Source of the DNA: Medicago truncatula
Taxonomy: Eukaryota > Streptophyta > Magnoliopsida > Fabales > Fabaceae
NCBI RefSeq assembly: GCF_003473485.1
Contig: NC_053048.1
Span: 51,457,755 to 51,521,754, forward strand
Length of the DNA stretch: 64,000 nucleotides
Direction: 5' to 3'
Numbering within the stretch: the first letter of the stretch is position 1; each line of letters begins with the position of its first letter. Position numbers and translations under genes: made by a program. This document shows, in pieces, positions 36,931 to 47,000 of this stretch. Below the pieces are notes generated by a model. It did not search any database. It saw only the letters and a program-made list of their open reading frames with translations, and had not been told where the DNA came from.

Positions 36931-37479
36931 TCAATTCTAAAAAAATATGATCTAAATTTTTTATTTTCAAAGATTTTTTTCCAGAAATGTTTTTTTTTTG
37001 AAAAGAATCAGACCTTTATTTTAAATTTTGAGTTTATTTTTTTATTTTAAAAATTAAATTCTAGGACTTTCAAAAATCTTCTTAATTTCGAAAAAAATGA
37101 ATTTTTAAGTATAATTTTTTTTTTAAATATTTTTCGATTTATAAAATTTTTGGTAAGAAATTTGAATAAGGTTTTGATATTTTCTATTTTTTTTTTAATT
37201 TTTGAAATAAAATCTTAATTTTTTCAGATTTTTTAAAATTAATTTTGAGATATTCTGAATTGAAAATCTTATGTGGAAAGGCTTTTCCGCACGTGGCCAA
37301 TTAAAAAAAAAATGGTAAGTCAGCGCCACGTATTAGATTCTGCTGAGTTGGATGGGGGTTCTTCTGGATTTTTTTTTTACGAGGATGAATTTCAAACCAA
37401 ATTTTTTTTAGGGGTTTAAACCGAAAATGAACTATATTATAGGGGATAAAACACTATTAATCCAATTTGAAATATCAGA

Positions 37480-37725
37480 CTGTGCCAACTTATCATATTT
37501 TCCTAGGAATGGAATTTACGCGCACTAGCAAAGGAATCTTTTTGCATCGGAAGAACTATGTTGAAGATGGGCTGAAGAATTTCGACATGGTTAACTGCAA
37601 TGCAGTTGTGACTCCAATTGAAGTACAAGCAAAGTTGAGTAAAGAGTCAAATTAGGAGCTGGTTGATGCAACTCTGACGAACAAACGAGAGGATCATTGC
37701 GGTACTTGTGTGACACTTTGTTTGG
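37480..37725 (+). pseudogene. Fragment of a Ty1/copia reverse transcriptase
   Basis: The frame to 37655 reads FLGMEFTRTSKGIFLH, then YVEDGLKNF, and TPIEVQAKLSKES, the late RT region of copia polyproteins. It ends at a TAG, after which ELVDATL continues, and then, in a shifted frame, GSLRYLCDT. It has lost both flanks and carries a stop and a frameshift. The LTR-like tail to about 38370 may belong to the same relic. Confidence 0.75.
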
Positions 37726-38080
37726 GAGTTTGGAGGGGAGGGGAGGTTTTCGGAGACAAAAAAATAGGTGAAAATTGATAAATCTTTCACATTTTTTTAT
37801 AGAGTATTTTTTTAGAGAGTGATAAATTAATGCTTATGGTTAATATATTTTTAACTTTAAGAATACTATAACAACATATATTAAATTTGAAAAATTCACA
37901 TAAACCCGCTCCTCCAATACAATTTTTTAGTTCCTCTAAATGAGGAGAATTTTATATTTTGAAGAAAAGTAAACTCCCCCAAAGCCCTTCCTCCCATTCT
38001 CTTCTATTTCTTCCACCTAGTCCTTCCTTTTTTTTTTTTCCAAACGCTTTCATCCATTCCTCTCCAAACTCGCAAACAAA
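37717..38080. mobile_element. Foldback MITE next to the copia fragment
   Basis: Ends TTTGTTTGGGAGTTTGGAGG and (inverted) TTTGTTTGCGAGTTTGGAGA enclose an AT-rich core with further pyrimidine/purine-rich pairing. The insertion follows the copia codons for RYLCDT. No target duplication found. Confidence 0.7.
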
Positions 38081-38704
38081 GTCGAAGCGTTTTTCTCACT
38101 TATTTATTAATTTGTGAAGCAAGTAAAAAAATTGGGTTAGTCCATCGAGGTAGTTAAGTTGGTTACAACTTGTAGGACAAGTAATAAAAAAAGTTAGTTG
38201 GATTGCTTCATATATATGTAATCTTTCATGAACTTTGTACACATTCCTTTTATATAATTTTTGTTATTCTCTCATAAGCCTAAGTTGATCACTATCTTCG
38301 TCTCAACCTATTCATCCCCTCTTTGATCTCTTTCTTCACAATTTGGAATCCTAATTGTTCCAACAATATTGTTATGTTATTTTGACGATCTAGTTACGGT
38401 TGTCTGGAAATTCAATGTCCAACTTTTAAAACATTAGTGAGAAGCAATCTTTCCAACAAAGAAAATTCAAGTGAAAATTTTCACTATATTCACCACATTA
38501 ATCATACAAAAGAAAAAAATACAATGCGTAGCAAAGGAAGCAGAACACCCACCAAATAAAACCTGCAGCTCTTCCTTTTGAAAAACTTTTGAAGTATATT
38601 AAAAACAACAGCAAAGAATAAATATATCAAATAATTTTGGTCTTCAATCAGCATCAATTAATCCTCAATATGTAGTCCTTTATTCATCGTTCCTCTTGTG
38701 TTCT
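38081..38704. other. 3' flank of PME C with copia-like tail
   Basis: The first 300 bp look like the tail or LTR of a decayed copia element (inference). The rest is the presumed 3' UTR region of PME C. Confidence 0.35.
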
Positions 38705-40635
38705 CTAATTAAAAGTTGTAAGTTCACGAATATAAGGAACTCCCATTTGAGGCAACCAAACATTCCCCTGCAGAAAATTGTCAACCGTAAAATTTGAAGC
38801 ATCTGTAGCATTAATCACATGGTACCCTGGCCATGTAACTCTATTAGAAGTGTCTGCACCAGGTCCTCTATTATCAAACTCTGCATAATACAACGTAGAG
38901 AGTGCAAAATCACCACTCCAAATGGACCAACCAGCTTGGTCAATCAAATTTTCCAAAAAAGACTGCATAACAACAGTTCTTGAATACTCTTTCCATGGCC
39001 TCCCAAGGTAAGTTTTCACAGTACTAACACTTGGAGCTAAATCTTCAGCTGGTTTAACAGTGCAATTGTGAATGGAAATGCCTGTGTTTTGGTTTGGATC
39101 AGTGCGTCCTTGAGCGGTGATGGGATTGAATTGTCCATGTAAGGGAAGACGAGGATATATATTGCAGTTTTGCAAAACAACTGCGGCGTTTCCAAATATA
39201 AAATCTATTGTTCCATAAATGTCGCATTCTTTATAAAATTGCCTTAGTGAATGTGCATAGAGAGTGTCTTGGTACCCTTCAAAGCTGCAACGATAGAAAC
39301 TGGACATATCTGCCCCACTTCTCATTGCAACTGCTTGGAATTTGCTTGGCCCGGCTGTGTTCCGAAATGTTATGTTAACTGCTACAAATCCTGGTGCTAC
39401 GACAGCTACAAAAACATATAGTAGACTTACGTAAAATTTCTCGGTGAGGAAAACAATTGCACTGCTAGTTTAAAGTAAACTTTTTGTTAAAAGTCTCACG
39501 TCCAATAAGATATAGTCTGAAAATGTGTTTATAAATGAAGACAATCTTCATTGTAAAAGCTGATTTTGTAAGGATTGAATTAGACCTAACCAAAAGATGT
39601 ATATATAGTTTCTGAAAATGAAATAAAAATTGTTTTCTTACCAAATGTTGGGGAATTAAAAGTTGTCCATCCATCACCAACACTGTGATTGCCGGTGATA
39701 ATTGTTCGGTTGATTCCATCTCCGATCATCATCAGATACGCCTTGTTTTGAGGGATAGAGACATATTCTTCATAAACGCCCTCTTTGATAAATATCATGA
39801 AATATCCATTTGTTGCATTGATAGTGTTATTTGGAGCAGCAGCAACAGCATCATTGATAGTTGTAAAGTTTCCACTCCCATCTTGACTAACAACAACAAT
39901 GTCCCTAACCAAAACACCACTTTGATCATCATCATCATGGGTTTCTCCTCCGCCTCTTGAAGAATGGTAAATGACTCTGGTTCGATTTGACATCTTCATA
40001 GGCAATCTACCGTTTTTGAAACGAGGATGCAACCCGGTAGAATTCCATAATGTCTTGTTCTTTTTTTCATGCACCCAACCCTTTGTGAATAGATCAAGTG
40101 AAACACTGTAGAGTTTGCTATCATTAGAGAGTTGGCTAATAAGATCATTTTCTATAGTCAAATTAGAATTAGCCACGGTAATTAGTCCATCTAAACATGT
40201 TTGATGGTTGGTTATAACCGCACTTAGAAGGGTTTGAGTATCATCAACTTGGGAGGTGTAGAGAGTTTCATTAGTATTTTTGAGTGCAACATAATTGGAT
40301 TTTGATAAGTATTGTGAGGTGAGTTGGGAGAGAAATAAACAATCTTTGAGAGCATTTATTGTCTCTTTGGTAAAAGTAGACTCAAGATAGAAGTTCAATG
40401 AGTTCAAAAATTTTTGGGACTGAAACATGGATTTTTGAATTGAGAATCTAGCAAAGTCATGGACTTTGGCATTTTGTTTTGGAAGTAGATTTGTGCAATA
40501 AGATGGATATTGGGATGATTTACAAATGGTTTCTGGAGGTACAAGGGTGTCATTTGCGGTAGCTAGAAATGCAAAGAATGGAAGGAGAAAGAAAATTGAG
40601 AATGTAGTAGCAATAGAGAAGGCTTTCCAACCCAT
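38705..40635 (-). CDS. Type-II pectin methylesterase lacking the processing motif (PME C)
   Basis: Third minus-strand PME paralogue. Exons 40635-39642 and 39405-38705 join at TTTG|GTAAGA and TTGTAG|CTG (phase 1, 236-bp intron) to give 564 aa. I prefer the ATG at 40635 (context ACAATGG) over the upstream in-frame ATG at 40650, which would add MSFIT. Signal peptide 1-27; PMEI-like pro-domain with C38, C47, C99, C147; PME domain from about 250. Catalytic residues are kept: Q355, Q377, D378, D399, R467. Between the domains, where PME A and B have RRKLL/GRKLL, this protein has SSRGGGETHDDDDQSG (225-240): no RRLL/RKLL-type site. Another change is FQAVAMRS in place of HQAVA(L/V)RN. Otherwise intact. 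Confidence 0.94.
39406..39641 (-). other. Intron of PME C
   Basis: 236-bp phase-1 intron, the shortest of the three minus-strand paralogues. No insertion recognised. Confidence 0.85.
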
Positions 40636-40691
40636 TGTTATAAAGGACATGCAATATTGCAATATAGAAAGAGAGCTATCTAGATTTCAAA

Positions 40692-40700
40692 TTTTATATA
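40692..40700 (-). promoter_or_regulatory. Probable TATA box of PME C
   Basis: TATATAAAA on the minus strand, 57 bp upstream of the ATG at 40635. The CCTCTCG core seen at PME A and B is absent here. Confidence 0.55.
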
Positions 40701-43478
40701 TGTAGTGGTTGGTTGGGGTTTGTGTTGGATTTGAGTTCAATTCGTGCAACACATGACTATAGGTGATTCTATTATGGTGAATTTTTTTGGTTGTGTCATC
40801 ACGTCGACTAGCCAGCAGTTATCACTATATTTGTTAGCTTGATTGATATGATATGTATTATTATATCATGGCTTCCATGTAATGTCAATGTTGGTTGGTG
40901 ATCAGTTGAATAACCCACCTCATATAGAAAAATGCAACATTTATGAACATTGTTTGCAATATTAGTAAGCATTCTGAATTGAATACATCATTTATGAGAA
41001 GAACATTAATAATTATTGCGTTTAAAAGATAAGTCAGAAATTAACTTGAACTTCATCACTAACACAACATCTAATCTTTTGATCAAGCAAAATCTTCGAC
41101 GAACTACACAACCCCATCCAAAGATCATTTGATTGTGTACCATGCCGGCGAGGGTGTTTTTTTTTTGGGGGGGATTTTAGTAACAAATGTCATAAGAACA
41201 TTTGTAAAGAAAACTAAAAACCGACATTTCACATTGAAAACAACAATATTTGGCTTTAAAAATTGAAATAATTGAATACATCATTTTTCAATATAAAATT
41301 TATATAAATTCTCTAAGGACATTCTTTATCATTAGTATTTTTATTTTCCTTTGAAAAGTCTAGGAGGGTGTGTGTTCCTGGTCCAACACGGACCTTGAAT
41401 TAAAGGAACAGATAATGGCCAACAAATTTAAAGGAAGGCGTTGTACCCACTACCCAATCTCGTTGCATTGCGCTGCTCCATTGGTAACAGGTCACAACTA
41501 TGCACGGATCTTGCCCTGTCACATTCACTCTGAAACTCAGTAGTAAAGGCTTGCTATATTAGTAGAAACTTCACTTTTCCTAAATAAAGGACTTGAGTGT
41601 TAGAGATTATTCTCCAATTTCAAAATAAATGTAAAAGCATTCACATGTACTTGTGGGATTGGATCCTCTCCTCTCCTTTAAATTACTCTCCTATCTCTCT
41701 CTTAATTTTACTCTCTCTCCAATAAAAAAAACCTACACTCACCCAACAAGTACTGTCTTATTCTTATCGTGTAATTCCCCCATTAAGAATGGATTAAGGT
41801 TCTTTTCGAAGAGAGACATAAAAAAAAATAGGTAATGAATTTCCTCATATTCAATTTTTTAATTTCTTTTTTATTTTGGTCGAAGTTGTAAGCCATTGAA
41901 ACTAAACTCACACACAGCTGTGAAATTTTTGGTTCGAAAACAGATCACGACATTTAGCCTCACAATTTCGACATTTGTCAATTGAGCTAGGCTAGACAAT
42001 TTTTTAATTTCTTTTCCTTAAAAATAATAATTTTTCTCTATGTTTATTTCTCTCCCAAGAGAGTCCTCCGTTTTTTTTTAAAAACGAAAAAGGATCTTAA
42101 CTCATAGGACTCTATTGTAACTTTTATCTGATGATTCATTTTTAGCCCACCTTATGCAGGATGGATCATCGTTGTTATTAATATATCATTTTGGTTTGTG
42201 GAAAAAAAAAATTCATAGAACTCTATTGATCAAATTATAAGCATTAGAAAAAGTTAATAAATATTAAATTTGTTAATAATTAAAATAATTTCTAATTAAA
42301 TTTACTTTCTAAGGGAAAGAAATGGTTCCTTTATCATGATACTTGTTACATATTAAAAGTAAGTTAGTAAATAAAGAGGAGCATAATTTTTTTAAAGAGA
42401 ATCTTATGCAAAAGGTTGCCAACTTTAGAAATGGTCCCAGTTTTCTTTAAAGAAAATGCGGTGCTAGCGAAATGCTATGCTACCGACACTTTGACATGGA
42501 TTAAGCATAATCGCCGTACGGAAGAACAATAACTATATATATATATATATATCTCCTCGTTAATGCATTGGGGCCAATGTATTTGTATCTTACTATCAAC
42601 ACCTAATATTTAGTTCGAATTATTATACATAATAAAGTGATGAACGACAAATATCTTATCTTATTAGGTAACAATTGAATGGAGGTTAGCTAGACCAGAA
42701 GAATTAACAATGTAAAAGAAAAATTAATGTTGAAATTTCAAGCCACACGTCCCGCTTATAACACGAAGTCACGAACACAGCAAGATCAACTAATATCACT
42801 TAAGTTGATATGTTAATAAGAGGATGAGCAAGCTCTTAAATTTTGATTACTTTTTGGTAGGTATGCATGCCTCCAATTTGCTGAGATAGCTCGGGTCCAG
42901 GGAATTTGTTGCGCAAATGGACCCCCTTAGTTACTAGAAATACTTATCACTGCTCCCCTGTTAATTTGAAATTTCCAGAACAACTAGTTAACAATTTTAA
43001 GTGACTAGTACTCACAACTATAAGATTAATGACCAGACAAGCGTGAATTCTTTGAAGCTAATTAATAGTTGCAGCTTTCAAGGGAACGTGGTTTGTCATT
43101 ATCCCACTCGAGTACCACGTTTAATGAGAGGTGTGATATGAACATTTGTTTATAAGTAGATAGTTTTTATAAATCGATTTTGTATAGTTGAATTAAACAC
43201 GTACATTGAGTAGTTCAGGGGGATCCAAACGAGAAAATAAATCAATCCATAAAATAAAACTAACTATTCTAAAAATCTGTTGTTCAAAAAAATTAACATG
43301 AAAAATTAAATCTAAATTTGGTTACTTGGGACTTGGGTTCCCCAACCTCTAAGTTGCTTTGTTAGATATTTTAGTCCTTATCTAGCTCCAGGGTAATAGT
43401 TTAAAAGTGTACTTACAGAATATGAATCTGATATTGAAATAGATGAAAAAACTCAATACAATTTTTTAAGACCTCGAT
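40701..43478. other. Intergenic between divergent PME C and PME D
   Basis: About 3.4 kb separates the two start codons. It contains a SINE-like fragment and an inverted repeat (both listed), a short TA run near 42540, and a GC-richer patch at 41360-41530 that I could not assign. No gene recognised. Confidence 0.5.
41885..41997 (-). mobile_element. SINE-like tRNA-derived fragment, second family
   Basis: On the minus strand: GTCTAGCCTAGCTCAATTG (A-box-like TAGCTCAATTGAC) and, about 45 bp later, a B-box-like GTTTTCGAACC. The 3' end is not defined. Confidence 0.5.
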
Positions 43479-43664
43479 TAGAACTCAATCAAAATATATA
43501 ATTAGTCCGTTAGTTAGAAGAGTATCATACTTTATAATTCTTTTTTATACAATTTTTTAAGTAAATGTTCATACCTTGTAGTCCTTAAAAAAAAAAAAAA
43601 AAAAACTATAAGATATGATATTCTTTCAACTAATGGACTAATTATATATTTTGATTGAGTTCTA
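43479..43664. repeat. Inverted repeat (hairpin or small MITE) upstream of PME D
   Basis: The arm TAGAACTCAATCAAAATATA (from 43479) is repeated inverted, ending at 43664. Pairing extends about 60 bp (ATTAGTCC(G/A)TTAGTT, ATATCATA) around a loop of about 65 bp with an A-run. It lies 420-600 bp before the PME D start codon. Confidence 0.8.
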
Positions 43665-44081
43665 CGAACATTTACTACTTTAATTAATAAGTAGACTTAA
43701 AAAAAGAGATAACAATAGTCTATATATAAATTGGAAATACAGCAAAATACCACTTAGTTAATGAGTGAAACGGCTTATAGGAAAGGGCTGCTACTACTAG
43801 ATTAGTCAGTGTAGATATATAGAACGAAATGATACAAGTATGCTTAACCTTCCATATAGAGAGAGTTCAAATAAACTAATAAAGCATTTAACTTGAATGA
43901 AGATAAGTATATATCTTGCTGTCTCTACGTACAGAGAAACTCACAGTCACAACTATATTTTCATTTATGCACTCAACTACCATATTTATATTGCCAATAA
44001 CCCCCACTCTCAAAAACACTATAATTATTATAATCTAAATCTCATAGATCCAGCACAACTACAATTATTCTCTCCTTTACC

Positions 44082-47000
44082 ATGAGAGGGAAAACAGCAT
44101 CATTGCTGGCTCTCATGCCAATTCTCTCCACAATTTTAGTTCTACTATTTTCAGTTACCAATTTCTCAAAATTAGCAACAGCAGCAACACTCCAAACAAA
44201 CCACATTCAAGTAGCCCAATCAGCATGCGAAGGAACACTCTATCAAGACCTTTGTGTCTCAACCTTATCCACTCTCCCAGATCTTACCTCAAAAACAGTC
44301 CCGCAAATTATTTGCTCTGTCCTCAACAACACCATAAAAGAGGTTAAGCAATCATCTTCCAATTGCACCGGACTCCGAATTCGCGGTCGAAGTGCACAAA
44401 GCATACTTGACCAAAGAGCGCTTGAGGATTGTGTCAATTTATTTGACACTACCATTGACGAACTCAAAACAACCATTTCTGATCTCTCTCAAACTCAAAC
44501 CACAGTAGCTTCTAGCAGTAAGCGTGACTGTCAAACTCTACTTAGTGGTGCAATGACCAATGTGTACACATGTTTGGATGGTTTTGCTTATAGTAAATCG
44601 AAATTGAGAAAAAAAATTGAGGCTAAGTTGAATGATATTTCTAGTCACGTTAGTAACTCACTTGCCATGTTGAAAAAAGTTCCTGGAGTGAAAACTAAAG
44701 CTTCTGAGTCTGAAACTTTTCCTGAATATGGTAAAGTGAAAGATGGGTTTCCATCATGGGTGTCCCCGAAAGATAGGAAGCTACTACAAGCTGCAGTGAA
44801 TCAAACCAAGTTTGATCTTGTGGTTGCTAAAGATGGCACAGGCAACTTTGCCACTATAGGTGAAGCAATTGCTGCAGCTCCAAATTCTAGCGCAACTAGG
44901 TAAGTACGCACATACCTATAAATTATGAATATAGATCATATACGACAATAATATGGTGTTGCATGGTCGTGGACCATTCAATGTAGAAAGATAAAATTTA
45001 TCTCTCTAATTTTAATGGTTATTACCGCTGCAACACCATATTGTGAGACATGATCTATACTCATAATTTATGTCAAATGCACATGCAATAATATATTGAT
45101 AGAGATTAATTCTTTAAACAAATCCTTGACATTTTGTTATATTCATTTCCACAATTGAACATGGTCCTTGGAGATTGGAGACATGTTAGTTTACTAAAAA
45201 AACTTTTTTCTTCATGGCTTTATTCATCAAAATTATTTATGTTACGTTTTTGTTTTCTTCCTATTATGTGACCTTAAATAGTGTGTTACAGATTTGTGAT
45301 ACACATAAAAGCTGGGGCTTACTTTGAAAACGTGGAAGTGATAAAGAAGAAAACCAATTTGATGTTGGTTGGAGATGGGATTGGACAGACTGTTGTGAAG
45401 GCCAGTAGAAATGTTGTAGATGGGTGGACCACTTTCCAATCATCTACTTTTGGTAAGTTTAATTAAATTTCAACCTTTTTCTACTAATTTTCCTCGTATT
45501 AATTGTAGACTGCATTTAGATCAAGGAAATAAATAAAAGAGGAATGTTATTTGAAGAACCAATTTGATGATAACTTATTTGACAACCATAATTTATAAAG
45601 AAAAATTAGTATTGGCATTGAAACCATAGCAATAGAGAAATAAAGTGAAAAATAATGTGAGTATGAGAGAGAAAGTTGTCATAAAAGTTGTCATCAAATG
45701 GATATTCAAATATCATTTCTCTAAATAAAAATATGAGTTTTGTTAATGAGTATCTTCAGAACACTCTTTTTAAGAATTTCAAATGAAGATATTATTTTAT
45801 AAAAAATTTAAATATTTCGATTTTTAATTCATTGATTACACATATTTTTATAACAAGTTATTATTTACAGGTCATAAAGAGTACACCAGATCACTAATTA
45901 ACTTTTCCCTAAAAATATCCCTAAGAAAAAGATAAAAGAATTGAATGGAAAATGGAATATAAGTACAAAGGGATATATTTCGTAAGAAAACAAAAGAGTA
46001 TAAGGGATAACAAATCCTACTTGAATACAAACTCCAAATACAAATTATTTTGTCCCACATATATGCAGGTAAAAAAATTAAATGATGTGAATAAATTAAA
46101 TAGAAAATGAAAATTATTTCGTTAGTTTCAACAACAATAATACTCTTTTTTTTTTTTTTACAAAAGCAGCAATACTATTTTTATTATCATGTATGTTATT
46201 ATTGTTGGATTAATTTGCATGTATTCACGATGCATTAACGATGTAAATATTTTTGACTTAAATGCTCTTTTGGTCCCTTAAGTATTTAATTGGTATCATT
46301 TTGGTCCCTTAATTAAAAAAAAATTTTGTTTGAGTACTTTAAGTTTTTATTAGTCTCGTTTTGGTCCCTTCTGTTAGGTTTCCGTTAGAGTTTAAAAAAA
46401 AATTATCTCCTGAACACGTGTGACCTTGCCATTGGTTCTGGGTATTTTTAAAAAATAAAATATGTTTTTTAAAAAATATTATTTTTTTGTAAAAAAAAAA
46501 CTCATAGCCAATGACAAGGTGACACGTGTCTAGGAGTTAATCTTTTTTTTTAACCCTAACGGAAACCTAACAGAAGGGACCAAAACGAGACTAAAAAATA
46601 ACTTAAATACTCAAACAATCATTTTTTTAGTTAAGGGACCAAAGCGATACCAGTTAAATACTTAAGGGACCAAAAGAACATCTAAGCCAATATTTTTACA
46701 TGTGCATCTAATCAAATCAAATAACTAATAAATATTTTAAAATTCAACCTAAACAATGTACATTATAATGTGATTTGCTTAGATGCATGTGAGAAAATAA
46801 CAGTGAAACCAAACAATTGAGCTCAAATAGCTAATAAATTTCATCAAATTATAAATTGTTCAAAATAATCTGAGTTTGATTTATGAGTAAAATAATTATT
46901 GATCAGACTTTAATTACCTCTTAGTCGGACTCTAAATACCAAAGATCCTTTCCTCTAAAACTGAGAGTTAACATAAAAAATTATAGAGCAATTGAATACA

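Noticed and set aside
40636-40650. Upstream in-frame ATG of PME C at 40650
   Set aside because: Weak start context (T at -3) and five extra residues before a good signal peptide; the ATG at 40635 has A at -3 and G at +4. Not excluded.
43479-43664. MicroRNA precursor
   Set aside because: The arms are long and very AT-rich and no known mature miRNA is visible; kept only as an inverted repeat.
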